From Rhynchopus sp. YZ270_cl-10 (taxonomy: Eukaryota; Euglenozoa; Diplonemea; Diplonemida; Diplonemidae): a stretch of 64,000 nt of DNA. Of the stretch, positions 1-10,600 are shown one piece after another. Positions within the stretch are counted from its first letter, which is position 1. Every line of letters starts with the position of its first letter. The DNA lies in NCBI GenBank assembly GCA_964035575.1, contig OZ037901.1, forward strand, positions 620,001 through 684,000, given 5' to 3'. Below the pieces are notes generated by a model that searched no databases, had not been told where the DNA came from, and was given only the letters and a program-made list of their open reading frames with translations. The position numbers and the translations under genes were made by a program.

Positions 1-479
1 TTTGTTTTTCCTCTTTTCAGTTTTTCCTCTCTTCTGTCCCCTTTTTTATAATCTGCTCATGTTTTCGCGCAAGAAGACAAACACAGCAGTCCAAATAACT
101 TGGCGGCCAAATAAGTTAGGCGGATTTGCGGGTTTTGGGGTAATTTGGCGACTTTTTCTTTTGGACACCAAAACACATTTAGACTACTGCACTTGAAGAT
201 GTCATTGTAACAGCTAACAGAGAAAACCCAGCAAGACCTTCAGGAGAGAGACCATTTTCCTATTTTAAAATGTGGTTTCTTATCTTTCAAGACTTGTTGT
301 TTTTTTTTCTTTCTTCTCAAAAAAAAAAAAGTTTGGGTACATTTAGTGCACCCTATTATACCATCTATTCAGTAGAATAGTTAGTATATGAAACAACTTT
401 CTTCTCTCTTTGTTGTTACTAAGTTGGTGTTGTTCATCTTAGCAATTTTTATTCTCTTTATTTTTCTCCCCCAACTGCA

Positions 480-512
480 ACACTCCGAGGTTCGCTAAAA
501 CCCACGGAGTGT
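480..512. repeat. Inverted repeat (hairpin)
   Basis: ACACTCCG at 480-487 pairs perfectly with CGGAGTGT at 505-512. Inside, GGTT and AACC extend the stem. The right arm begins a family IV repeat. Function unknown. Confidence 0.6.
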
Positions 513-545
513 CAGTGCTGTGCGTCCCAGAGGGCGTTTTGCACT
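505..545 (+). repeat. Dispersed repeat family IV, copy 1
   Basis: This starts CGGAGTGTCAGTGCTGTG, ends GCGTTTTGCACTA, and runs into a long T tract. It matches 706-745 closely and 60510-60590 and 8935-8980 more loosely. Confidence 0.5.
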
Positions 546-705
546 ATTTTTTTTTTTTTTTTTGTCTTTTCCCATCACATATCCTCCTTCCGAGAAAACG
601 ATAACTGAGCCAAGTAGTTCTTCCTCCAACCAATATTTCAAAACCGTTTTGAATAATTGAGAACAGCTCTGTTTTACTTTCCGGTTTTTCTTCTTTTTTT
701 TTTTT

Positions 706-745
706 GCGGAGTGTCAATGCTCTGGCGTTTGCACTTATCAACTTC
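706..745 (+). repeat. Dispersed repeat family IV, copy 2
   Basis: This starts CGGAGTGTCAATGCTCTGG, then GCGTTTGCACTTATCAAC, and is followed by a T tract, in the same order as copy 1. Confidence 0.5.
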
Positions 746-1411
746 ACTTTTTTTTTTTAAAAGATGACATAAGTAAGACTCTCGACTATGACTTAGTATC
801 ATCAGACCTTTTCTTTTGCCCCTCTTATTTTCTTCCGCTGCATTTCTTTTACCATGCTCACCCACATGAGCGCAACACTAAAAAGAACGGAAGAACACAA
901 TATAAGGGCCTCTTTCTTTCTCTCTTAAAAATGCGAAGATTGAATTCGCACCAAAACAAAGCAAGGTGTTTTAAAAAAAACCCCTGTTTTACGAGAATAA
1001 TGTCGTGCTCTGTTCAGACTCGACTATTCTCTGACACAGGGAGAAAAACCCGAACCGCGAAGGCTCACAACAGCCAAAACCTATCTCTCCCCGGTTGGAA
1101 AAAAAAAACGTGGATTGCCCGTTCGCGGGGGGTACACGTTGTCAAAGTTTTCAAAAAAAAAAAGAAAAAGGAAAATGTGCAGACTGAAAGGCAGCTACAC
1201 TAAAACAGATTATCGAAAAAAAATCAAAACAAATCTTATTTACCATTTATAGACTCTTAGAGAGAGGTAGATCTGTTTTTCTTCTTTGCAGAATACAGAA
1301 AAATAATGCGAGTTTTGCGGAATACAGTAAAAAAAAAAATATTAAACAAAATACTGGCAAGGGGGCCGGAGGAGAAACTCAACTGATAACTCCGAACACC
1401 ATTTTATTTAC

Positions 1412-1446
<35 letters not shown>

Positions 1447-1466
1447 TTTTTTTGCGTTAAATTTTA

Positions 1467-1497
1467 TGTGACTAAGCACAGAGAAGCTTGGGTTCAT
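1467..1497 (+). repeat. Dispersed repeat family I, copy 1
   Basis: The GTGACTAAGCACAGAGA core is followed by AGCTTGGGTTCAT. The same two-part motif occurs at 5689-5721 and 60097-60140. The second part alone (near GGCTTAGGTTCATC) recurs at about 2782, 43351, 44869, 55609 and 60849. Confidence 0.6.
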
Positions 1498-2061
1498 AAC
1501 CTCTTTTTTTCTTCTTTTTTCATCCGGCACATTGGAGCAAAAACAGGAGAGAGAGAGATGGGTGGGAGGATGGGTACTGTGTACCCAAAAAAAAAAGGAG
1601 AGCTGAAAAACCGCGAGAAAAAGTAAATAGAAAGATACGCTCTCCAGCTTTACCCCTTCACACACAAAATCTCCTTCTTTCATTTCTCACAAGAATAAAG
1701 CATGTTCTTTGTCACCATTTTCCCCAAGCTTGCCCTCACCCCCCCCCCTCGTCTTTCCCTGCCTTTTGGCGGATTTTATGAATTCACCCCATATTCTTTT
1801 TTTTCAAAAAAAAAACTTCCTTCTTTGAAATCAAAACACAGTACAAAAACAAGCTATTTCTCCCTCCCCTGGTTTTCCTTCCCTTTTTCTTATGACCCTC
1901 CCTGATATCTCAAAAATCTGATAATTTTTTTTCCAAGACAGCCGCTCTTGAATTCGTTCCGAATTACTTGATATTCTTTTCAACACAACATAACACAACA
2001 CCATTTTTTCTACAGTACACACAACGGCAAAAAGAGGATTTAAGAGAAAAATACTTTTACA

Positions 2062-4363
2062 ATGCCTGTCGACCCGGAACTTCTGATGATGAAGCTGAAG
2101 GACCAGGTGGAGTTTTATTTTTCAGCACGGAATCTGCAGGCGGACAGCTATCTTTTGGGGAAGATGGATAACAAGCTGAGGGTGCATATTGATGTGGTGG
2201 CAAGCTTTCAGAGGGTGAAGGACTTGACCGTGTCGCGGGAGCTGCTGCTGAAGGCATTGAAGGAGTCGCCGAACCTGACAGTGGTAGAGGAGGGCGGCGA
2301 GACGCTCATTGCGCCTGTCAACATCCGCCCTGCCCTCCGCACAACTCTCATTCTCCGCGACCTCCCAGAGGACTGCACAGACGACACCGTCAAGGCGCTC
2401 TTCGACACCGCCCCGATCAGCATCTCCAAGCAGCCGAACAACTTCCGCTACGTCACCTTCGAGACAGAAGAGCAGGTATGCTTAATTGACGTTTTATTGA
2501 CCACCTGCTTTTCACTCATATTTGTGGCCGTACCAAAATTTGGGTCAAAATCAGGTGGATTGGTGACCAGAGGAGGTTTAAATTGAACTTATTAACTTAC
2601 CACATCCGTCGTACCACAGGCTGCAGCGATGCACAAGGCTGTTGGGGAGAAGAAGATTGGCGACAAATGGGTGAAGGCCCGTGTCAAGAACGAGTCGCTG
2701 AGCGTCAACATGCTTGTTGCAAAGCACCACGCGGTATGCAAAACATAGAAGAAAACAACGTCTCTATTGGGTGACGCTAGGCTTAGGTTCATCTTATTTT
2801 TCTTTTTTTGCACTCCCTTATTCCACCCCCCCCTCAGGCAGAAGTGTTCCAACAGGACTTCCCCGGCGGCCCGACGAATGACTCGTTCTCTATGTACTGT
2901 ATGCGTCCCTCTCCTAGCCTCTTCCTCTCTCCCGAGAGGGGTCGTGTACTTTCTCCTACCTTCCCTTTTTTTGTGCCATTTTAATTTTTTTTGGTCCACC
3001 CTTTTCACCTTTGCCCCCAACAGCGGATCCCTCCTATGGCATGTACATGCAGCAGTCGCCGTATGGCCCACCAGCACCCCCACCGATGCCGATGTGGTAC
3101 GAAGGAAAGGGCTACCCTGGACACGCCGAGCACGGCAAGAAGGGAGGCTTCAAGAAGGGGGGCGGCAAGGGTGGTAAGAAGGGGAAGGGATACTACGCAC
3201 AGCAGTCGCACCAGACTCCACCGGCAAAGCCGTCGACCCCGCAGTTCACGGCAGAAGACTTCCCGACGCTGGTAGAGGCAAGCGGGCTTTACGAGAAGGG
3301 TATGTATTCTGTCACAAATGACTCAGAAAAAAACATCAATAAAACCCTAACAGAGGTGATCCGATGGGGTAAGGAGGATGTGATCCGCATCCTCGGTGGG
3401 TTCACCCGTGAGATGGAGAAGGGTCGCGATGGTCTGAAGGGGCTGAACATCAAGCTCCCTGCCACGGAAGCGTGCTGCGCGGTGCTTGCGGAGCCGAACT
3501 ACACGATTGCACTGACACGACCGGTGCAGAAGCAGTCCACAGCGATTGTGGACGCTGTGAAGAAGGGTATCAAGAAGCCGGCGACGAAGCCTGCCGAAAA
3601 GGAGGAGAAGGACAAACCCAAGCCCAAGCCCACAGAGGCCAAGGCCAAGACACCCGAGCAGACCCCCGCCGCACAGCCGCAGGAAGAGGAGGACACAGCA
3701 ACACCCTCACCCGACTCACCCTCGAAGAAGAAGATGACGTGGGCAGACGCCATTGTCACCGTCAACGACGTCAAGGTGCCGCAGCCGTACCTGCAGGTGT
3801 GTAGCCCTTTAACATTACAACAGACTTTATTACGTTATTACCAACGGCTTTGCCAAATACTCTGTCCACAATAATGCATCCGGCAACTTGCGCATGCATA
3901 CCAACCTATGCAACCTTGAGCATTCCACATCCCCAAACCACCTCCACAGTACCGTGCCGGCATCGCAGGCAACACCGTGATCGCACAAGGCGGGTCTACA
4001 CAAAAAACTGAGAAGGAAAAGAAGGACGACTCCACGAAGGCTGCACCCGGTGCACGCAAGGAGGGACGCGGGAAGGGGGGGCGTGGCAGAGGCGAAACCG
4101 AGGGGCGTGGGAAGGGCCGTGGTGGTGGTAAGGGGGCAAAGGGGGACGGTGAAAAGGGCGCACGCAAGGGCAAGAAGGAGGGTGGCAAGAAGGGGGACAC
4201 AGCGCCACAGACAGAGCAGGCGCCTGTTGTCCTCCCTACCCCTCAGCCACGCGAGGTGACCCCACCCCCTGCGAACAGCTGGGCTGCCGTGGCCATGGGC
4301 CTCGCTGAGAAGAAGAAGGCAGCCGCAGCTAAGGTCGCTACCCCCACTCCAGCAGCGAAGTAA
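2062..4363 (+). CDS. La-related protein, LARP4-like (La motif plus RRM)
   Basis: This is a predicted mRNA-binding protein. LARP4-type proteins bind poly(A)/mRNA 3' ends in the cytoplasm and stabilise transcripts. Residues 8-86 form a La motif (QVEFYFSARNLQADSYL, then ASFQRVKDLT). Residues ~92-165 form an RRM of the LARP4 kind (LILRDLP, VKALF, YVTFETEEQ). The rest is low-complexity: Gly/Lys blocks, an Arg-Gly stretch, and two short tryptophan motifs (MTWADAI and NSWAAVAMG). I read six exons: 2062-2475, 2620-2733, 2838-2898, 3024-3299, 3354-3796 and 3950-4363, giving 573 residues. All joins keep frame, and donors are GTATG except GTGTGT at 3797. The fourth intron (54 nt) has no stop and keeps frame if retained. 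The family is sure; the LARP4 subclass is an inference from the RRM. Confidence 0.88.
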
Positions 4364-4572
4364 ATCTCTTTTTGAGGTAAAAAAAAATAATGGGAAAAGA
4401 GGTCAGAGGATTTCCGTAATGATTTTAAAAGCCCAAAAAAAAAATTTTTAAAGGAAAGTGAAATGAACAAAAGTGCCCAAAAAAATTACTCCCCCCAACA
4501 GTTTTTTTTTTCTCTCCAAAATAAAGAAAAAGGAAGGTGTACTAACAAAAAAAAAAAAAATTAAAGGGGTGT

Positions 4573-4641
4573 TTGGTGCTCGTGAATAACGTATATTTCA
4601 TTTGAAGGTACAGCGAAATGGCGGCGGTCCGCGAGCACCAA
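4573..4641. repeat. Inverted repeat, possible structured RNA
   Basis: TTGGTGCTCG at 4573-4582 is the exact reverse complement of CGAGCACCAA at 4632-4641. ATTTC and GAAAT pair inside the loop. It could be a small RNA or the remains of a small element. Confidence 0.5.
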
Positions 4642-5330
4642 TGTTGTGATTTGGAGGGCGAGTTACGCTGATTTCGTTTTTTGATTTTTTTTTTTTTCTC
4701 TCTTTTTTTATCTAGATGTGTGTACAAGAACTGTACAGTCATCTGTCAATGGGTTCTTTTTCTCCCCTCCTTCTCCCCCAGTCCCGTATCGACGCCCCCC
4801 CGTCTCGTTATTTCCTTCGGGGAAATTTTTTTTTTTTTTTTGTTTTGTTTTATTCTGTCCTGCGTCTGTTGTTTGCAACGGTGTATGCAACTCAAACATC
4901 CCCCCTTGTTTTCCCTCTCTTCTTCTCACGCAAAAGTGTTCCCCCTTCTTGGCCTACCCCGAACATGAAGGAATTCACGTTATGAAAAATGGCGTTAAAA
5001 AATACAAAAGGCTATGTCCAGAAACAAGCTTCGAAATATTTCGCGCAAATAGGTCCCTCAATTGGTAGGAATCTTCAGGGGGGCGAATGCTAAATTGGGC
5101 CCCCCATTTTTTTTTTTTGATTCCATGAACGTTTCAAAAAAAAAAAATAAACATTAGAAAAAAAATGGTTGTTCTGTTGTTGTATTCCTGATGCAAAATA
5201 AAAACAAAACAAAAAAACACCAAAAAAGGTATTGGACAGGTTACAGCACATACTGTTACAATTTTTTTAAAATTTTCAACAAAAAAAAAAAGGTACGTAT
5301 ACTCCGGTAGTGGGGTTTTAAATAATAGTA

Positions 5331-5379
5331 TAGTAGAGCACACTCTAGGGTGGCTACACTATTACAACCAAGTTTTCAA
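5331..5379 (+). repeat. Dispersed repeat family III, copy 1
   Basis: This is a short hairpin-like core (CACTCTAGGGTG) followed by CTACACTATTACAACC and AAGTTTTCAA. It resembles 9632-9680 and 55381-55430. Each copy lies downstream of a gene end; this one is ~970 bases after LARP. Confidence 0.6.
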
Positions 5380-5688
5380 TAAAAATAATCTTGAGAGCGT
5401 TTTCTGGAAAAAAAAGACTGTTCCGTTATGGCAGCTGCACCCCCAAAGAGATGGTCAAAGAAAAAATGATACTCGCACATCTTCCCCCCAATTCTCAAAA
5501 AAAAAAGGGGGAGGAAGTTCCATTTTCCCACATCCCCTTGTTGTTTCTCTTTAAAAGAAAGGACGAACTTTTCTTCCCTTATTTCCTCCCTTTGACCTGA
5601 CCCCGAATACCCCTGTTACATACTTAAGCTGTATTTTTTTTTTGATGTGATACTGAGGATCACTGTTTGGTTTTGATTTATTTCTTTT

Positions 5689-5721
5689 GGTGACTAAGCA
5701 CAGAGAGCGCTTAGATTCATC
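5689..5721 (+). repeat. Dispersed repeat family I, copy 2
   Basis: GTGACTAAGCACAGAGAG is followed by CGCTTAGATTCATC, then a T/C tract. It lies ~370 bases upstream of a family II repeat, in the same order as in the 60.1-kb region. Confidence 0.6.
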
Positions 5722-5989
5722 TTTACCAGCGTTTTTTTTTTCTTTTCTTTTCCTTTTTTTTTTTTTTTTTTTGAAATTTTCTTTTTGAATTTTGAAAGAC
5801 TTAGTGAGCCCCTTTTGGGGCTTTCAGTTCAATTCTTTTCAAAATAAAACCACTTTCTTCTGTTTATCTCCTGTAGAGCGATTTTTTTTTTTTTTTTTGC
5901 TTCTCCATTCCAAAGAAAATGGAAAGGAATTTGTAATGGAAAAGACTGCTTTGAACCACAGTATTCCAACCATTTTCTTTGTCAGATGT

Positions 5990-6093
5990 AAACCACGAAA
6001 TGTAGGACTTTGCATGGTGCTGGGTGTACACCCCACGGTGTACCCGGTCATGCACCAAAGATACACTGTTCACGAGAGGGCTTTGTATTTCAA
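5990..6093 (+). repeat. Dispersed repeat family II, long copy
   Basis: The right end (CACGAGAGGGCTTTG then TATTTCAA) is shared with 55653-55687 and 60175-60207. The left part (CCACGAAATG, TGTAGGACT, GTACACCCC, CGGTCA) is also present in every cassette unit, first at ~14029-14104. It contains the 12-bp palindrome GGGTGTACACCC at 6022-6033. Confidence 0.6.
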
Positions 6094-7178
6094 GTCAATT
6101 TTTTTTTTTTTGTGTAGACCACAACAAAGGGGAGTGTACGTCCCTCCCTCCCTCTTTATTTTCTTAGCTAACTATTACGAACGAAACCAGCAAAAAGGGA
6201 GGGGGGAGAAAATGGGGAGGTGGAAGGAGGAAAAAAATCACATTTCAAAAAAAAAAAGAAATGTGCTCTTTCCTACCTCTCTGTTTTTTTCTCTCCTCCA
6301 GTTTAAATAGATGGTTTCTGTTGATTCTTTTTTTTGGTTCTCCTTTTAAAAGATGTGTGCAAAACGGTGCATTCATATATGATTTTGTTGTGTTGGTGCT
6401 ACGGGACAACTGCCCAGGACGTGTCAAGGACATGTCAATATAGGCCCCCTCTGGAACACCATGTGTATGTTTCTTTTTTTTTGAATAGCTGTTTACATAT
6501 TAGCGGGTTTGGCTTCTCTGATGAAACGCCGGAAGAGATACACACAGAGAGAAAGAGAGAGTAAAATATCGAGATAGTGTGAAGGGAGGAAAAAAGATTG
6601 TTTGGATAGTGAAATATGCGAAATATAGTGTTCTAAAAGCCATCCCCCCCAAAAAAAAAACAAAAGATGGTAGTGGCGTGTGTGTGTCCAGATATTATAA
6701 AACAAACAAAAAAAAATTTGCGTCTTTTTACAAAAAAAATCTGTTGGAGAAGTTGGACTGCCTGAGTCTTGGAGCACCGCCACCCATCCACCACATCCCT
6801 TACGTCCCCATGCCCCAATTTTGTTAAAGTGATATTTGATGCTGTGATTGGAAGAAGAAGAAAAAATAGGGCTTCTTTTGTTTTATCTCCTCTCCTCTCC
6901 TCTTGGTGTGACTGAATGGGGGTGAGAAAAAGTGTGATACGAGCAGTGTTATTCACCCAAGCCCACCAATATTTTTTGAAAAATATCCCAACATCTTCCG
7001 CAGTCGACTTCATCATGGGTGCGCCCTTTTCATCGTATATTTGCACTCCTTTGAGACTCCTCTCCTCTCCTCCTTCATTCTTTTCTACAGCGACACACCC
7101 CACCCCACCCCTCCCCTTTAACACCACCACCCCTTTCACTCTCCCCCTATAACCTTCCCCCCCCTTTTCCCCAATAAA

Positions 7179-9264
7179 ATGCCGAAGAAGAAGAAGGGTC
7201 CAGACCCAGCCGCATTGCAGGCTGAGCTGAAGGAGGTAGAGAAGCTCACCCGAGAGCACTACCTCAGTTTGTATCGGAGGGAGCACTCGAAGAGCGCGGG
7301 GCATCGAACTGCGCATAAGGATAAGGGGAAGGTTGCAGGGTTTGAGCCGCAACCGCAGCCGGAGATTGCGAAGGAGAACTTGGATAGATTGATTGTACGG
7401 CGGAACTACCGGGCTGCTTGGGAAGATGGTGGTGACGATGATGCGCAAGGGTACGTAGTCAACGACGACCCGGATGGTGTTGCGCAACAAGAATACATTC
7501 GGTCTGTCCAGCACGACGTCTCCGAGGCACTCTACCACGTTACCTCAGCGGTAGATGGGCTTCAAGGAAAAGCTGAGCTAGAAGTTACCGAAGACGAGAT
7601 AGACTCGATCACAGAAGCAGTCGACAGCGAGCACATCGCCGAATCAACGAGAGTGCTCAACGAAATACCCCACCAGATCTTCGTCCGCTCCACAGAGCCA
7701 ATCGATATGTTCGAAACCATCCAAGCACTCTACCAACGAAAAAAATGCGGCATTCTCGAAGAGCTGGCACGCAACCTGAATGTCTCCTATGGGAGGCTCA
7801 CCGTTGTTTCTATGGCCCTCGCCTGCAAGTATCTGCCACTTCATCCATCCAGAACTTTTGTGGAGTTGTTGGTAATGTATCTCTACACGTGCGACCCAGT
7901 CCATCTTGATAAGATCCTAGGATTTTGGTCAGGCAGCGCACCCCCTGAGGGGTATACCGCGAAGTCACCCAGTATCAGCACCTTAGTGACGGAGATGCTG
8001 TGTGATCGGAACCTGAAGGTGATGGGGGAGTGGATCTGCTTTATGGCGGTGCTGGCGTCGTGCACGGCGCAGCTTCCTGCCGAGAAGCGTGGCCGCACGC
8101 TGTACTGCGGTGTGCACACCGCCTCTGCGGACCTAGCTACTGTTGCTAAGAATGCGAAAACCGAGGATATCCAGTACTGGCCCTGCTTTGCGTCGTGCTC
8201 GCTTGACCTGGAGATTTCTGCGAAGCAAAACCCTAGCCTGGTCTTCATCCTCCGCGGAGTAACGCACGGCATCGATCTCACCCACTGCACCCAAAACTCC
8301 GACGATTCTGAAGTAATAATATCGCCGTTCTCCGTTCTCCGTGTTAAGGCAAAGATCGACAGCAAAAAGATCGAGTTGGAGCAGCTGGGCACTGCGTTGG
8401 AGGGAGACCTCGGGGACATTCCGTTGATTCATCGAAAAGAGTGGGGGGTGTTTATGCAGGAGGTGCGTGATACTGGGAGGCGTGAGTTTGGTGAGCAGAA
8501 GATTCTTCAGCAGTACCAGCTTGCAACGAGGCGGAGTGTGCGGCACAAAAAGACGTTGCAGCAGCTGTCGCAGCTCATCACGCAGGCAGAGAGCGAGCAG
8601 GATGCGCTCACAGCGGCAGCAGCGGACAAAAGCAGAGCTCCTGCAGGCAAAGGCGTGGTTGCCCCCAAGCCCGAGGACACCCAAGCCCTTCTCGACAGCA
8701 ACAAGCTCACCGTGCTCGACTCATACCTTGCAGCCGCCCGCAAGGAGCAGACATCCCTCGAACGCCAGCTCACATCCATGAACGCCGCTATCACAGCCAA
8801 CAAAGAGGCCCTCGCATCCAAAGGCACCGACCTCCCTGCCACAAACGACCTCCGTCATCTGCTCAAGCTGCAAACCGAGCACTACAATGGTACGTTTTTT
8901 TTTTGTTGTTGTGTGTGTGCTCTGAGTCCGTCACTGAACGGCGAGGCGTTTGTACTTTCAAATTCTCTTTTTTTCTCCCTTTGTTCATCGACACATTTAT
9001 TCCTCAAACCAAAAATCCTAGAATTTATCTCAAAAAAATCACGAAATTAAATATCCTGATACCAACCTCATCAACACATTCACCGCACAGCGGTCGCCCT
9101 GTACTACGAGAAGGAGGCGAAGAAGTGCGAGGAGATCTCATTGCGGGTCACCGCGTTGCGCCCGGTGGTATGCCTCCCTGCTGACTTTAAGTCCCTCCAT
9201 TTTTTTAAAAAACCCCCCTCCTTTTTTTTTGCAGGATACGAAGAAGAAAGGGAAGAAGAAGTAA
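7179..9264 (+). CDS. Protein with degenerate ADP-ribosyltransferase-like domain
   Basis: This is a 605-residue protein from three exons: 7179-8889, 9091-9167 and 9235-9264. Both ends are Lys-rich (MPKKKKG and KKKGKKK), residues ~20-60 are basic and ~440-570 look coiled-coil. Residues ~200-395 resemble the arginine-specific ADP-ribosyltransferase fold: TLYCGV at 307-312 where active enzymes have YRG; WPCFASCSLDLEIS, with the S-x-S pair at 339 and 341, matching the WPGFSSTS block; and DSEVIISPFSVLRV at 376-389 matching the E-x-E/EVLLPP block. The catalytic arginine position is Cys310, and the first acid of E-x-E is Asp376. It may therefore be inactive or altered. The domain call rests on motif order read by eye. 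The gene itself is secure: long ORF, consistent splice sites and normal coding bias. Confidence 0.75.
8935..8980 (+). repeat. Dispersed repeat family IV, weak copy inside an intron
   Basis: GGCGAGGCGTTTGTACTTTC followed by a T-rich tract resembles 60548-60590 (GTGAGGCGTTTGCATTTTTC). It lies inside the 201-nt first intron of the preceding gene. Confidence 0.35.
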
Positions 9265-9992
9265 CTCTGAATCACTGCAGTCTATTTTGATATTTTGTGT
9301 TGATATTTTTGTTGGTGTGTTAAATAATAGGATAGCGAAGACTATGGCACACACTAAACAGATTATCAATATCAAAACAAAAAATCTCATAAATTTCTTT
9401 GGGTTCAGGATGATCTGCATCTATACCTTTGAAATTCATTCGCCTCAGGGGCGTGTGCATAGAACCCATCCTCAGACAGCTGATTGTCGAAACTACAAAA
9501 AACAACCCCCCTCCCGTCCCCTCCCCTTCCCTCCCTAAACTTTCCTTGTGGTATACGGGTTCTAATAATAGCCTCTGTCCCCTCTATCCCCAACTAATTT
9601 TGTGTCAGTAGAACCATTAGGAAACATAATCGTAGCAGAGCACACCCTCGGGTGTCTACACTATTGCAACTACGTTTACATAAAGAAGAAGAAGAAAACG
9701 GCACTGTTTTATTGTCTTTCCTATTGTATTTTTTCCAATTAACCCTACACTTTGGTTGTCTTTTTTTATTTATTTTTTGCTCCCCCCTTCTTCCCCTTGA
9801 CAAGTGCGATTCTAATCGGTAATATAAGGTAAAAGGGTCGGGTAGGGGTCCAAGTGATGTTTAATATCTCTCTATTTTATTCACCTTTCACACCGCCAGA
9901 TCACCTTTCTAGCGTTTCAATGGAAAAAAAAAAAAGGGGTGTTTTTCTTGTCTTTTTCATGCTTTTTGAACAAATAATTATTGGCTTGTAGT
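9265..9992. other. Intergenic region
   Basis: I find no gene. It holds family III copy 2 at 9632-9680 and ends in the left target-site duplication (CTTGTAGT, 9985-9992) of the MITE. A TTAAATAATAG string at ~9320 also occurs at ~5317. Confidence 0.6.
9632..9680 (+). repeat. Dispersed repeat family III, copy 2
   Basis: The perfect small hairpin CACCCTCGGGTG is followed by TCTACACTATTGCAAC. It lies ~370 bases downstream of the preceding gene's stop. Confidence 0.6.
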
Positions 9993-10600
9993 CAGGGTTC
10001 TCGCAATCTTCAACACTTTTGAAAACGTTGAAGATTAGAAGGATTTTTTTTTCCACCCCAAAAAAAATTTTTTTACAAGACCTTCCGAGCAGGGTTGTTT
10101 CTAGGATCTCGTTTTTTTTTCTCGGGGGGGGTCAATTTTTTCCCCGAAAAAAAAATTTTTTTCACCCGGAAAAAATGGGTTTTCAGGTGTATTCCGAGCT
10201 TTCTCGACGACGCCTCGATCTCATCGAGAAAACCCCATACCCCAAGACTCAGAATATCATGGTGGTATGTAGCTTCTGTGAGGGTATGAAACAGGGAGAG
10301 AAACGGTGACCATGGTACCCAAAGGTTCCTGGCGAAGCCACGGTACGCAACATTTCTAAAATTGCGCTTAAAATTGCACTATTTTACAGCCAAACTATGT
10401 TTTGGGAAGGGTGTGATGTAAGCTTGCGCCGCAGGCGAGGAGATGGGTGTCAGGTGGGAGAGGGTGGGAAGATGGGTGAAAAATTTACCCCAAAAAAAAT
10501 TTTTTTGTGAAGATTTTTAACTTAAAAATCTTCAACGGTTTTTTCCATATTTTTTTTTTGAAGATTTTTAGACTAAAAATCTTCAGTGCGAGAACCCTGC
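9993..10600. mobile_element. hAT-type non-autonomous DNA transposon (MITE)
   Basis: The ends are perfect 13-bp inverted repeats: CAGGGTTCTCGCA at 9993-10005 and TGCGAGAACCCTG at 10588-10600. They are flanked by an 8-bp direct duplication, CTTGTAGT, at 9985-9992 and 10601-10608. An 8-bp duplication and CAGGG-type ends are hAT hallmarks. There is no transposase frame. Just inside the ends are palindromes built from GAAGATT/AATCTTC (~10005-10037, 10508-10534 and 10560-10586), typical of hAT subterminal repeats. The block 10328-10437 also occurs, inverted, in a nucleoporin intron at 52963-53060. Confidence 0.85.

Larger units (their letters stand above)
1..2061. other. Non-coding leader, homopolymer-rich
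   Basis: I see no credible gene here. Open frames are short and made of Lys/Phe runs from A and T tracts, including an unbroken T run at 1413-1445. It holds a hairpin at 480-512, two copies of repeat family IV (505-545 and 706-745), and one copy of repeat family I at 1467-1497. The last ~60 bases are the probable 5' leader of the LARP gene. Confidence 0.7.
4364..7178. other. Intergenic region with dispersed repeats
   Basis: I see no gene on either strand. A 301-codon minus-strand frame over 6633-7538 is a shadow of the next gene's start plus AT-rich leader. The region holds an inverted repeat (4573-4641), a family III hairpin repeat (5331-5379), a family I repeat (5689-5721) and a family II repeat (5990-6093). 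Long T/A tracts are common. The last 100 bases before 7179 are pyrimidine-rich. Confidence 0.65.

Noticed and set aside
544-2022. Several 60-90 codon frames rich in Lys or Phe at the left edge
   Set aside because: They are translations of A and T homopolymers, with no start context, domain or neighbour support.
6633-7538. A 301-codon minus-strand frame upstream of the ART-like gene
   Set aside because: It overlaps the real gene's start and reads low-complexity DNA; no domain or coding bias.
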